DNA of 55,217 bases from contig NZ_LEKT01000018.1 in assembly GCF_001045675.1 (NCBI RefSeq), positions 1 through 55,217 on the forward strand. Reading direction: 5' to 3'. The translations under genes and the position numbers were made by a program. The stretch is from Megasphaera cerevisiae DSM 20462 (GTDB lineage: Bacteria; Bacillota; Negativicutes; Veillonellales; Megasphaeraceae). The notes beneath the pieces are model-generated. The model was not told the origin of the DNA and did no database searches. It saw nothing but the letters and a program-made list of their open reading frames with translations. How positions within the stretch are numbered: position 1 is the stretch's first letter; every line of letters begins with the position of its first letter. Below, one piece after another: positions 7,922 through 17,018 of the stretch.

Positions 7922-8585
7922 TAGTATCATCTCCCTTCACATTACACCCTTTGGGCTCTATACTGACCAAAATATTAACTCCCTGTTTTTTTGTTTGTAT
8001 GATATACCGCCCATAATATACCGACTCTGTCAGCCATGCCGGCACATGAGAACATACCATAAGAAGCTGCAGAAACGGTGTTTCCTGAAAAAATGGAACA
8101 AGTATCTTCTTCGTAGATAATTCAGGATAACGCAGTTGTACTTGTATCATATCCAGCATGTAGATCCCATCATTTTCTTTAGATACGGGATACGGAGGCA
8201 GGTCTTCCGTCTCCCGGAAGGTATCCTCTTCATATGCCTGAATGTCCGTCATAACATCATCCAACACAGCAGCATCAACATGATCCACCTCGAAAATAAG
8301 CAAATTATTTTTATTTAGTATATGATATGCAATCCCACTGATATCCTGTCCCACTATAATTTTGCTATATTCCTTGATTCTCTCTGCTAACATCTGAATG
8401 TGGTGCCGAAAATCCAGCATAGAAGTATCTTGCTGCAGAGAAAAAGGAATATGATGCAATTCCTCCCAAGTTTGTTCCGTTTTTTTCATAATTTCAACCG
8501 AGGCTGCTTCTGTAAACACACATACTGATCCTAATTCATTACAGACAACAGCAATTATCATTTGTTGCTTTAAGGAATCCGGCAT
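7905..8585 (-). CDS. anfO: AnfO-family nitrogenase-associated protein
   Basis: 226 residues. The N-terminal part (IAVVCNELGSVCVFTEAASVEI) and the C-terminal motif LVPFFQETPFLQLLMVCSHV followed by PAWL match what I know of AnfO, the accessory protein first found with Fe-only nitrogenase. Its biochemical role is not established. The remarkable point is the setting: no anfD, anfG or anfK is in view and the adjacent structural genes are Mo-type. It sits 34 bp after modC and overlaps the next gene, so it is probably co-transcribed with mod and nif. The assignment rests on remembered motif similarity, so a profile search would settle it. Confidence 0.72.
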   Translation of the reverse strand: MPDSLKQQMIIAVVCNELGSVCVFTEAASVEIMKKTEQTWEELHHIPFSLQQDTSMLDFRHHIQMLAERIKEYSKIIVGQDISGIAYHILNKNNLLIFEVDHVDAAVLDDVMTDIQAYEEDTFRETEDLPPYPVSKENDGIYMLDMIQVQLRYPELSTKKILVPFFQETPFLQLLMVCSHVPAWLTESVYYGRYIIQTKKQGVNILVSIEPKGCNVKGDDTNGYSL

Positions 8586-8618
8586 TATTCCGCCTCCCTT
8601 CCATATATTTATATTATT

Positions 8619-9665
8619 TTATCGTTTAACCATGATCAGTGACTCTTTAGGCAACGTCAGATATACTTTTTTTTGCATACACAATCTCTCCCACGTTTTT
8701 TTTTCAACAATCCAATATAAGGTCTTGCCATCAGAATGACTGCGCCGGATAATGACGTTGAATGCAAAAATATCTTCTATGACCTCATGCACCGTAAATT
8801 CAAAAGCATTTTCTTCTGTCGAAAAAACAGCATGAATATTATGAGCTCGTATCCCCACATATGTCAAATCAGGCGGTACTATATCCTCTGTTTGTAATTC
8901 CATCTGCCATTCTTCAGCATATATAGTATGCGCACTCACGCGCCGGGCTGTCGATATATTTTTACAGCCCGACAGAATCGTTGCCATCAGGGTATCGGGA
9001 GACCGAAACAATGAATCTCTCATTTTAATGGCTTCGATACGGCCTTGATTCATAACGGCAATACGGCTGCACAATCGATATACTTCTCCCCGATTGTGTG
9101 AAACAAATAATGCCGACCCGTTATATTGAGCCAATTCTTTCCGCAGATCCAACTCCATCTGCCATTTTAAGTATTCATCAAGTGCTGAAAAGGGTTCGTC
9201 CAGCAGCAGTATCTGCGCATTAGAAGCCAACATACGTGCAAAAGCAGTGCGTTGCTGCTGTCCACCCGACAACTTGTCCGGATAAGAATTCTCCAATCCG
9301 TTCAAAGAAAATCGTTCGATATACTTATCTGCAAGACATTTTTTCTCAGCCTTAGTTCCTTTGACAGTAAACGCAATATTTTCAGCTACCGTCATATTGG
9401 TAAAAAGAGCATAATTTTGAAACAGATATCCAATATGCCGTTCCTGAGGCCGTACATTTATTTTTTTTTCACTGTCAAACAAAACGGTATTTCCTAATCG
9501 TATAAATCCACGATCCGGCGTTTCAATACCAGCAATACATTTTAAAGTCATACTCTTTCCGCATCCGGAAGCCCCCAGCAAAGCAAAGATTTCATCTTCT
9601 GTCGTAAATTCACACTGCAATTCAAAATTGACTAATTTTTTTTTGATAGACACCTCCAGCCGCAT
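8619..9665 (-). CDS. modC: Molybdate ABC transporter ATP-binding protein ModC
   Basis: A 348-residue ABC ATPase that powers molybdate uptake with ModB. It has Walker A GASGCGKS (31-38), signature LSGGQQQR (132-139) and Walker B ILLLDEP (about 152-158), then FVSHNRGEV as the H-loop. The C-terminal 100 residues (around YVGIRAHNIHAVF and onward) form the TOBE-like regulatory domain typical of ModC. Transcribed after modB with a 22-bp gap and AAGGGAG ribosome binding site. Family members may also carry tungstate or sulfate, but the nif setting favours molybdate. Confidence 0.93.
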   Translation of the reverse strand: MRLEVSIKKKLVNFELQCEFTTEDEIFALLGASGCGKSMTLKCIAGIETPDRGFIRLGNTVLFDSEKKINVRPQERHIGYLFQNYALFTNMTVAENIAFTVKGTKAEKKCLADKYIERFSLNGLENSYPDKLSGGQQQRTAFARMLASNAQILLLDEPFSALDEYLKWQMELDLRKELAQYNGSALFVSHNRGEVYRLCSRIAVMNQGRIEAIKMRDSLFRSPDTLMATILSGCKNISTARRVSAHTIYAEEWQMELQTEDIVPPDLTYVGIRAHNIHAVFSTEENAFEFTVHEVIEDIFAFNVIIRRSHSDGKTLYWIVEKKTWERLCMQKKVYLTLPKESLIMVKR

Positions 9666-9687
9666 TATATCTCTCCCTTCTGAACTT

Positions 9688-10350
9688 TTACTTTTTTTGC
9701 CGTTTAAGCCAGTAATTCATCGCAATAATTGTACTAAAAGAAAAAGCCACGATTACCTGTACCCATCGAAAAGCCAGATCATAGTCATTCGCCTGCACAG
9801 CCGCATAAATAGCAGTAGACATGGTTTGAGTAATTCCGGGAATATTACCAGCAAACATAATAGTAGCCCCAAATTCTCCTAAGGCCCTTGTGAATGCCAA
9901 AATAGTTCCTGCTAAAATCCCCTGTCTGGAATTTGGAAAAACAATATGCCAAAAAATTTTCCACTCTGAAGACCCCAAAGTACGTGCTGCATAGATCATG
10001 TTGATATCCACTTGGTCAAAAGCGCCCCTAGCTGTACGATACATGAGCGGCAGTGAAACTATAACAGCCGCTATAACAGCGCCATACCAGGTAAATACCA
10101 AAGATATATCAAACCGCAGGAGAAACTGGCCAATGCTGCTTCGCTTTCCAAGCAGCAAGAGTAAAAAGAACCCCACAACGGTTGGCGGGAGCACCATAGG
10201 GAGCATAATGACTGCATCACAAATGTCCTGCCCTGTTTTTAAACGGCTTATTCCATAGGCCAGACCTATACCGCTAAAAAAAGTAATCACGGTTGCCAAA
10301 ACAGCTGTCTTACAAGATATGTACAAGGGTAAGATCGTATCCATAATCAT
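9688..10350 (-). CDS. modB: Molybdate ABC transporter permease ModB
   Basis: A 220-residue inner-membrane permease with about five membrane helices. The EAA loop that contacts the ATPase reads AARTLGSSEWKIFWHIVFPN, followed by the ModB-typical FTRALGEFGATIMFAGNI. MLPMVLPPTVVGFFLL is also characteristic. The ATG overlaps the modA stop by 4 bp (ATGA), indicating translational coupling and fixed order modA-modB-modC. Confidence 0.94.
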   Translation of the reverse strand: MIMDTILPLYISCKTAVLATVITFFSGIGLAYGISRLKTGQDICDAVIMLPMVLPPTVVGFFLLLLLGKRSSIGQFLLRFDISLVFTWYGAVIAAVIVSLPLMYRTARGAFDQVDINMIYAARTLGSSEWKIFWHIVFPNSRQGILAGTILAFTRALGEFGATIMFAGNIPGITQTMSTAIYAAVQANDYDLAFRWVQVIVAFSFSTIIAMNYWLKRQKK

Positions 10351-11162
10351 TTCACTTCAAATCCATATTTCTCAAATACTTTTTTACTGCTATCACTCAT
10401 AATGAATTTCATAAATTTTTCTGCTTCCGCAGTATTTTTTGCACTTTTTAAAATCGCCGCCGGATACACAACCGGTTTATGACTGCCATTCGGAGCTTTC
10501 GCCACAACGTCTACATCGCTGGAAATGGCAGCATCTGTTGCATAGACTATCCCACAATCAGCATCTCCGGATTCTACCCAAGACAATACCTGCCGAACGT
10601 CACTTCCATATACGACTTTCGGTTTAATACTATCCAACAAATTCAGATTTTTCAATATTTCCTCCGAATACTGCCCTACAGGCACTCCCTTCGGTTCTCC
10701 TAACGCTATTTTCTGCACCTTGCCCGTATTCAAATCCTCAAAAGACTGGACTTGTTTTGCATTGCCCTTGGGAACAATGAGCACGACTTCATTCACCAGT
10801 AAATCTCTGCGCGTATCTGGAGCCAGTTCGCCTGCTTTATCTAATGCATCCATTTGCTTAGTTGCCGCAGAAAAAAATATATCTGCCGTCCCTCCGTTTT
10901 CAATAGCCTGCTGCAGTGCACCGGAGCTGCCAAAGTTAAATATAATATGGCTGTTTGGATTTTCCTTCTTGTAATCTGCAGCCAATTCTTTCATGACATC
11001 CGTCAAGCTGGCCGCTGCGGAAACATATAGCTCCTGTTTCTCAGCAGCGGAATTTCCTTTTTCCGCGTTGGCAGCTGGCTGTATTCCGCACCCAGTCAAA
11101 ACAAAAATACCTATCATTATTCCTACAGCAACTATCAGCCATCCTTTTTGTTGCATGCTCAA
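10347..11162 (-). CDS. modA: Molybdate-binding lipoprotein ModA
   Basis: A 271-residue solute-binding protein. The signal peptide ends in the lipobox VLTGC (Cys25), so the mature protein should be lipid-anchored outside the membrane. The mature part starts with the typical LYVSAAASLTDVMKEL. GSSGALQQAIENGGTADIFFSA and the later ESGDADCGIVYATDA carry the oxyanion-binding residues of ModA. The gene follows nifV(alpha) by 25 bp, so molybdate uptake looks physically tied to cofactor synthesis. Confidence 0.93.
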   Translation of the reverse strand: MSMQQKGWLIVAVGIMIGIFVLTGCGIQPAANAEKGNSAAEKQELYVSAAASLTDVMKELAADYKKENPNSHIIFNFGSSGALQQAIENGGTADIFFSAATKQMDALDKAGELAPDTRRDLLVNEVVLIVPKGNAKQVQSFEDLNTGKVQKIALGEPKGVPVGQYSEEILKNLNLLDSIKPKVVYGSDVRQVLSWVESGDADCGIVYATDAAISSDVDVVAKAPNGSHKPVVYPAAILKSAKNTAEAEKFMKFIMSDSSKKVFEKYGFEVK

Positions 11163-11187
11163 CCAGCTCCTCTATATACTACTTGGC

Positions 11188-11988
11188 TTATAAATCTATA
11201 TGCAGAATTTCCCGACACTCTCTTTCAGCTTTTATACTATCTATGGCCTGAGAGAAGGAGAATGTTTCTCCTGCAGATTGCATAAATTTTCCCAGCGGAC
11301 AATTACCGGTTCTTTCACCAATACCCAAAATTGTTGTATCTATAAATGAAGCTCCTCCTTGTATGGCAGATAACGAATTAGCAATAACCATCCCCAAATC
11401 GTTATGACCATGAAACCCGACAGGAACTGCCGCCTGTTCATGGAGTTGTTTGATATAGGTACAGGTTTGGTGAGGAACCAGTTTCCCCAGGGTATCAGCA
11501 AACCGGAAAAACAAAACAGAATACCTGGCCAGTCGCTTAGCTAAACGTACCATGAAATCCATATCAGCTGAAGATGCATCTTCAAATCCGATAGTCATAG
11601 TATATCCGCGTGCCTGAACATACTCCGCACACCACACCGCCTGTTTTTCCGTCCAATCCTCATTCTTTCCCAGCTTCTGATATATCTGACGTATAGAAAC
11701 AGGAACGCTCAGGTGAATAATATCCGGCTCACAAGCCAGCGATGCATTGATATCTTGTTTCTGAATGCGATTCCATGTTCCAATCAAAGCTTTCCGGCAC
11801 TGGTTTTTCATAGCATATACTGCTTGCTGCTCTGTTTTTCCGATAGCCGGAATCCCTCCTTCAATAATGGGTATCCCGCATTGATCCAACACACAGGCAG
11901 CCCGGATCTTTTGTTTATAATCCCATTCTGAGCCCGGTCTCTGTTCACCGTCTCGCAGTGTCGTATCAACAATGCAGCATTTCTTCAT
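11188..11988 (-). CDS. nifV: Homocitrate synthase alpha subunit (catalytic half)
   Basis: 266 residues, shorter than a one-piece NifV (about 380). It contains the catalytic TIM-barrel part: DTTLRDGEQRPG at the N-terminus, GFHGHNDLGMVIANSLSA with metal-binding His residues, and ILGIGERTGNCPLG. It condenses 2-oxoglutarate with acetyl-CoA to homocitrate, the organic ligand of FeMo-cofactor. The C-terminal dimerisation region is missing and is supplied by the gene just upstream, as in the NifV(alpha)/NifV(omega) pair of Clostridium pasteurianum. The ATG lies inside the end of the omega gene (23-bp overlap), which favours balanced production of the two subunits. Confidence 0.9.
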   Translation of the reverse strand: MKKCCIVDTTLRDGEQRPGSEWDYKQKIRAACVLDQCGIPIIEGGIPAIGKTEQQAVYAMKNQCRKALIGTWNRIQKQDINASLACEPDIIHLSVPVSIRQIYQKLGKNEDWTEKQAVWCAEYVQARGYTMTIGFEDASSADMDFMVRLAKRLARYSVLFFRFADTLGKLVPHQTCTYIKQLHEQAAVPVGFHGHNDLGMVIANSLSAIQGGASFIDTTILGIGERTGNCPLGKFMQSAGETFSFSQAIDSIKAERECREILHIDL

Positions 11989-12808
11989 GTGTCTTGATCC
12001 TTTCTACTAAAGTTGCAAAATCCTGATCCGTCAGGCTATGCCCCAGTTGTATGCTATATTGCTGTGCCATAGGAAGTATAGCCGCCGTTTGGGATATCGG
12101 GATACCTAATTCACCTAATTTGAGCATGATGCTGCGCCGGCCTGAAAATTTTCCAATAACGATATGCCGTTCCAACCCTACTCTGTCAGGAGGATATAGT
12201 TCATATAGCTGAGCTTCCTTCAGAATTCCATCCACGTGAATGCCGGATTCAACAGTAAATATCTTCTTTCCTAATACGGGCTTGACCGGGCTGAGAGCCT
12301 GATGGCTCAACCGCTCATACTGCTTTGCCAAATCCTGCAAAAAAGGCAGCGGCCCTTGAAATTGCGGCAATTCTGCCGCAATCCCCAATGCCATAATGAC
12401 TTCTTCCGTACAGGCATGTCCACCGGCACCAGCAAACGCAGTTACTACATGGGTGCCGCCGGCATAAAACCATTCTACCGCAGCGGCTGTCGCCATATGA
12501 AGACTATCCAGAGGCTCTAATTCTTCATACTCTGCCGCTTTTTTTTCTAATTCATGAAACAGTTCTGTTCCGCTGAATGAAACTATTTCACGCAGTCGCT
12601 TTCTGTTTTTCCCGCAGGGGCATAACTTTTCTCTTCCTTTAAAATATGGCTGCTGAAGCATTTGTTCATACAGTGCTGGCTCCATTTCCACAGATAGCAA
12701 AGGAAGCCGTACCAGTAAATGCACAAAAGAACTGATCTCCTTTTCAGTACCGAAAAGAGGCAAGCAGGTAAGCGTAGTATCCACAATGCTGAAAGCCATC
12801 TTCATCAC
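11966..12808 (-). CDS. nifV: Homocitrate synthase omega subunit
   Basis: 280 residues. The second half (HVDGILK and GKFSGRRSIMLKLGELGI) matches the C-terminal region of isopropylmalate/homocitrate synthases. The first half is a divergent barrel remnant that keeps IVDTTL near the start and GAGGHACTEEVIMALGI, but lacks the RDGEQ catalytic motif. Together with the overlapping downstream alpha subunit it should form the active enzyme, as in C. pasteurianum. It begins 13 bp after nifN-B. Either ATG 12808 or ATG 12799 could be used. Confidence 0.87.
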   Translation of the reverse strand: MMKMAFSIVDTTLTCLPLFGTEKEISSFVHLLVRLPLLSVEMEPALYEQMLQQPYFKGREKLCPCGKNRKRLREIVSFSGTELFHELEKKAAEYEELEPLDSLHMATAAAVEWFYAGGTHVVTAFAGAGGHACTEEVIMALGIAAELPQFQGPLPFLQDLAKQYERLSHQALSPVKPVLGKKIFTVESGIHVDGILKEAQLYELYPPDRVGLERHIVIGKFSGRRSIMLKLGELGIPISQTAAILPMAQQYSIQLGHSLTDQDFATLVERIKTHEEMLHC

Positions 12809-12821
12809 TCTTTTCCGTTAA

Positions 12822-15512
12822 TTACAAACCGGCCGCCGCTTTCTTTACGGCATGCTCAATATCATCATACGTCGCAATAGCCATAATTCCTTTGCTTTGC
12901 AATTCTGTCAGGGGCGCATTGCCAATCCGCAGCGATAAAACTGCGTCACAGTCATGAATTGTATCAATGATGCGGGTCATACGATCGGTTTTCTCTCCAC
13001 AATTTTCTTTTCCATAACAATATTTATTAACATTGCGCCGTTCAACAAATCGTATTTCTGTCCCGTCACTCTCATAAATGTAAAACTCCTTAGCCTGCCC
13101 AAAATGCTGATCGATCCACATACCATTCTTAGTTGCCACAGCAAGTCTTTTTTTCAAGCAGGTGTTCTTATGTTTTTGGACTTCTCCTGCTTCTGAAGCT
13201 TTCTGCTGCGCTGCCAGCACTTCCTTACGATACAAGATTGAAACATCATTATCCAACGTACCAATAGCATCTGCCCGGCATTGCCGGCAATGCATCATTT
13301 GTTCCAGGTACACACCGCATGTTTTACGCATTTCCATTATTTCAAAGTTACTTACCAGCGGAAGTTGTTCAAAGGCACTTCCCTTGACGGGGATCAGCTG
13401 CATAATATTAGTGATTTGGGCACCCAGTTCTTTCACTTTCTTTACAACAGTTTCAATATGGTGCTCATTAATTCCCTTCAGCATGACAATATTCACTTTA
13501 CAAACAATATGATGTTCCGCTAAGTAGGTCAGCCCGCTTAACTGGTTTCCCAATAAAATTCCGGCAGCACTTTCTCCGGTATAGGTCACACCCATATAGG
13601 TAACATGATCATATATCTGCGCACCGATTTTAGGATCAACTGCATTGATCGTCAAAGTCACATGAGTAACCCCCAAATCAATAAGACGCTGCGCATAAAC
13701 AGGAAGCATAAGGCCATTAGTAGATAAACAAAAGGTAATAGTAGGATCCTCCTGGCGAATCAGCATTACTGCTTTCGATACTTCTTCAAAATTTGCCAAG
13801 GCATCTCCCGGACCGGCGATGCCCACTACCGTAAGATTGGGCATCATCTTTTTTACTTGCTTAAACTTATTTAAACATTCTTCCGGTGTCAATATTTCTG
13901 TTGTTACGCCGGGGCGGCTTTCATTGGGACAGTCATAATTACGCAGACAGTAGTTGCATTGAATATTACATTTTGGTGCAACAGGCAAATGCATGCGCGC
14001 ATATTTCTGCTTACCGCTGCCACACGTAAAACAGGGGTGCTCCTGAGTCCGTTTTTTAATATCTTTTTCAGCATATGATACAGCCACTTTCATCCCTTTG
14101 CCGGCAGCCGCAGACTCCACCGCAGGTTCATTCTGTACCAGCGGCAAATAGTAGGCATCATACATATCCTGCCGGAATGATTTATTCCGCTGCAGCAGCA
14201 GCGTATTAACGATCCGATCCAGCAATACCAGAGACCCTTCATATCCCAGCATGCGCAGCCGCTGTCCTCCAACAATATCATGAATAGGGAAGCCAAATCG
14301 GATGAGAGGTACCGTCAACTTTCGGGAAACCCGGCGGCCATCCGAATTCCCTATCATGATATTAGCATGTGTCTTTACCATGCATTCTTCCAATCCGGCA
14401 AAATCCATATCTGATTTTATTTGTATGTTCTCTACAAATTGGACGCCAGCGGCCTTTTCTGCTAACGGACGAAGCTGCTCTTCAAATCCCTTACATACAG
14501 ATCCCGTAATCACAGCAGTCGGGATAATACCGTTCTCACAGCATAAATTCACTACTCCCTTAACAAAATCGGGTTCTCCAAATATGGCCGCCCGTCCCAG
14601 AGCGGAATATTTATGAGAATCAATCATCGCATCCAAAAAACGTTCCCGCTCCTTTTGGATGCTGGTGGGAATAGTTCCTCCCAACTCCCGCAGCTTGTTC
14701 AGCAGCGAATCCACGGCCTGCAGTCCGCAGGGTACGTCAAGACGGCTGTAAGGAATTCCAAACTGCTGTTGCAAATACACTGCCGGCGACCACTCCTCGC
14801 CGACAAAAGTCCCCAGTTCGATAGTATATCTGGCACCTCCCATATGGGCTATATCGTCAACAGAGGTGCCTCCTTGCGGCAGCCGGTCATACTGAATTCC
14901 GTGACCACCATCCAGATTTTCCGACACATCCGGAAGCAAAATATATTGGATTTTCATCGCATCCAACAAGATCTTCAGCCATCGTGTGTCTGCTGGCGTA
15001 ATAGGACCTGTAATAATATTAATTTTCCCATTAGGTGCCGTATCCATTTCCACATGCGTCACAATTCCATACAAAGCCCTAAAAAATCCTTCAAATTGCG
15101 TACCAGCATAACTGGGGGATGAGATGGGTATAATTTTGACATTTCGGCACATTTCATGACTTTGGTAAAAATGATCAATAATGCCGGATATATCTTCTCC
15201 AATGGTTTCGGCCAAGCAAGTAGTTGCCACACCGATAACCTCCGGATGGTATTGCTGAATCAAATTTTCCAAGCCTTTTATCAAATTTTGTTCCCCTCCA
15301 AAAACAGTTCCTTGCTCTGTCATTGAAGAAGACGCAATATCAATTGGTTCATTATAATGCGTAGCCATATGCCGCCGTATATATGTACTGCAGCCTTGGG
15401 ACCCATGTAGAATAGACATGCATTTTTTTATACCATACAACGCGGTTACCGCGCCTAACGGCGTGCAGCATTTGCATGGATTCACATTCAGTTCGGTAAC
15501 ATTCATTCCCAT
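12822..15512 (-). CDS. nifN-B: NifN-NifB fusion with NifX-like C-terminal domain
   Basis: About 896 residues from ATG 15512; a TTG 9 bp upstream is possible but too close to the AGGG ribosome binding site. Three parts are visible. NifN (about 1-455) has NPCKCCTPLGA, HGSQGCSTYIRR and TTCLAETIGED and would pair with NifE as the FeMo-cofactor scaffold. NifB (about 475-780) is a radical SAM enzyme with CNIQCNYC near residues 515-522 and NESRPG, forming the 8Fe-9S-C core. The last 110 residues, from about 790, are a NifX/NafY-type cofactor-binding domain with the motif WIDQHFGQAKEFYIYE. Fusion of NifN and NifB is known from Clostridium. It lies directly behind nifE. Confidence 0.94.
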   Translation of the reverse strand: MGMNVTELNVNPCKCCTPLGAVTALYGIKKCMSILHGSQGCSTYIRRHMATHYNEPIDIASSSMTEQGTVFGGEQNLIKGLENLIQQYHPEVIGVATTCLAETIGEDISGIIDHFYQSHEMCRNVKIIPISSPSYAGTQFEGFFRALYGIVTHVEMDTAPNGKINIITGPITPADTRWLKILLDAMKIQYILLPDVSENLDGGHGIQYDRLPQGGTSVDDIAHMGGARYTIELGTFVGEEWSPAVYLQQQFGIPYSRLDVPCGLQAVDSLLNKLRELGGTIPTSIQKERERFLDAMIDSHKYSALGRAAIFGEPDFVKGVVNLCCENGIIPTAVITGSVCKGFEEQLRPLAEKAAGVQFVENIQIKSDMDFAGLEECMVKTHANIMIGNSDGRRVSRKLTVPLIRFGFPIHDIVGGQRLRMLGYEGSLVLLDRIVNTLLLQRNKSFRQDMYDAYYLPLVQNEPAVESAAAGKGMKVAVSYAEKDIKKRTQEHPCFTCGSGKQKYARMHLPVAPKCNIQCNYCLRNYDCPNESRPGVTTEILTPEECLNKFKQVKKMMPNLTVVGIAGPGDALANFEEVSKAVMLIRQEDPTITFCLSTNGLMLPVYAQRLIDLGVTHVTLTINAVDPKIGAQIYDHVTYMGVTYTGESAAGILLGNQLSGLTYLAEHHIVCKVNIVMLKGINEHHIETVVKKVKELGAQITNIMQLIPVKGSAFEQLPLVSNFEIMEMRKTCGVYLEQMMHCRQCRADAIGTLDNDVSILYRKEVLAAQQKASEAGEVQKHKNTCLKKRLAVATKNGMWIDQHFGQAKEFYIYESDGTEIRFVERRNVNKYCYGKENCGEKTDRMTRIIDTIHDCDAVLSLRIGNAPLTELQSKGIMAIATYDDIEHAVKKAAAGL

Positions 15513-15543
15513 GATCAGCAATCCCTTCCCTTATATTTTTTGT

Positions 15544-16890
15544 TCAGCGCCCTGCTAAACAATTCCAAACCGGGCTATTTAAACTTAAATTAACCTCTCT
15601 GGTGAAATTAACAACTCCTTCATAGCCTCCCAAAGCATGCTTGCGTTCGTGGTTATGATCACAAAAGGCAATTCCCAATTTATACGCCAGTGGCCGTTCC
15701 TTAACACCACCTACTAAAATATCCGCATGCATTTTACGCATAAACATTTCCAACTCTGCCGGATTAGTGTCATCCAAAATAACCGTATTAGGTTTTACCA
15801 AATTTTCAATCACTTCATAATCTTCTTTTTTTCCCGTCTGCGTGCCTACTACGACGGTATCAATACCCATTTCCCGAAACTGCCGAATTAGTGAAATGGC
15901 TTTAAATCCACCGCCCACATAAATGGCCGCCTTTTTTCCTTCAAAGTGGGGTAAATATCTTTTCAAAAACAACAATGATTTTTCCCGTTCTGATTCTGTA
16001 AATACCCGGGCCTGCTGAATCGTCGCCTCACTGCCAATTGCCTCTGCGACATGCATAATCGATTGGGATGTATCTTCCACACCAAAAAAGCTGACACGGA
16101 AATAAGGAATCCCAAAGGTTTCCTCCATTTGTTTAGCCAGGTACACGCTAGATCCTGCACACTGCACAACATTTAAAGCCGCTGACGGCGCTTTCATCAA
16201 TGACGCATACGAGGAGTCGCCTGTGATTGTCGATACTACAGGTATACCGATTTTCTTTAAATATTTTTTAATAAGCCAAATTTCGCCGGCTAAGTTAAAA
16301 TCTCCTAAAATATTGACCCCCTGCTTTTTTATATCTTTATATGGTGAATTACCAATCAAATTCATAATAGCATCACATGCCAGCTTATATCCCTGTGATT
16401 TGGTGCCGGAAAATCCCGGCGCCTTCACAGGAATGACGCGTATCCCGTGTTTTTCCTCTGCTTCACGACAAACTGCCTCGATATCATCACCAATTACACC
16501 AACAATACAGGTTGCGTATACAAAAATCAGTTTTGCCTGCTTTGTTATCGCAATTTCATCAATTGCTCTTTTTAATTTTTCAGCCCCGCCAAAGATAATA
16601 TCTTTTTCTCGTAAATCCGTAGAATAGCTTTGGCGAAACAAATCACTATCACTAGTCAAACTGCCGCGGATATCCCAAGTATAACTGGCACAGCCAATAG
16701 GTCCATGAATAATATGGTATGCATCCGTAATGGGATTTAAAACAACACGAGCCCCGCAATATACGCAAGCACGTTGACTGACAGAACCGGCAACACTGGC
16801 TTTTTCACAATCCATTTGACGGCACCCATGATCGCCTGACCGTTTGATGATAATTGAATCGGCTCGTTCTTGCAGTACACCTGAATCCAT
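15544..16890 (-). CDS. nifE: FeMo-cofactor scaffold protein NifE
   Basis: 448 residues, usual NifE length. Recognised by RACVYCGARVVLNPITDAYH, HGPIGCASYTWDIRGSL and YATCIVGVIGDD, the last containing one of the conserved cluster-ligand cysteines. With the NifN part of the next gene it forms the scaffold on which the NifB product matures before transfer to NifD. The ATG at 16890 follows AAAAGGGAGG. It is separated from nifK by 128 bp that hold a large inverted repeat, which may adjust its level against nifHDK. The end of nifE and start of nifN-B are about 31 bp apart. Confidence 0.94.
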   Translation of the reverse strand: MDSGVLQERADSIIIKRSGDHGCRQMDCEKASVAGSVSQRACVYCGARVVLNPITDAYHIIHGPIGCASYTWDIRGSLTSDSDLFRQSYSTDLREKDIIFGGAEKLKRAIDEIAITKQAKLIFVYATCIVGVIGDDIEAVCREAEEKHGIRVIPVKAPGFSGTKSQGYKLACDAIMNLIGNSPYKDIKKQGVNILGDFNLAGEIWLIKKYLKKIGIPVVSTITGDSSYASLMKAPSAALNVVQCAGSSVYLAKQMEETFGIPYFRVSFFGVEDTSQSIMHVAEAIGSEATIQQARVFTESEREKSLLFLKRYLPHFEGKKAAIYVGGGFKAISLIRQFREMGIDTVVVGTQTGKKEDYEVIENLVKPNTVILDDTNPAELEMFMRKMHADILVGGVKERPLAYKLGIAFCDHNHERKHALGGYEGVVNFTREVNLSLNSPVWNCLAGR

Positions 16891-16927
16891 ATAACAGACC
16901 TCCCTTTTGTTTTCGATAAAAGAACAA

Positions 16928-16983
16928 CAGTATGAATACCTTAGTTATGAGACCCCATTGTCTATAACGTGATATTCATACTG
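16928..16983 (-). promoter_or_regulatory. Large hairpin between nifK and nifE
   Basis: CAGTATGAATA (16928-16938) and TATTCATACTG (16973-16983) are perfect complements. Inside, GTTATGAGA and TCTATAAC can form a second stem with one bulge around CCCCATTG. There is no long U-tract on the minus strand, so RNA processing, 3'-end stabilisation of nifHDK mRNA or partial attenuation is more likely than full termination. Confidence 0.6.
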
Positions 16984-17018
16984 CCGTCAATTCCATCAAT
17001 CTACCATTTCTTTATCTC

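Noticed and set aside
14613-15122. 169-codon plus-strand ORF opposite nifN-B
   Set aside because: Shadow of a well-supported gene. No ribosome binding site and no family features.
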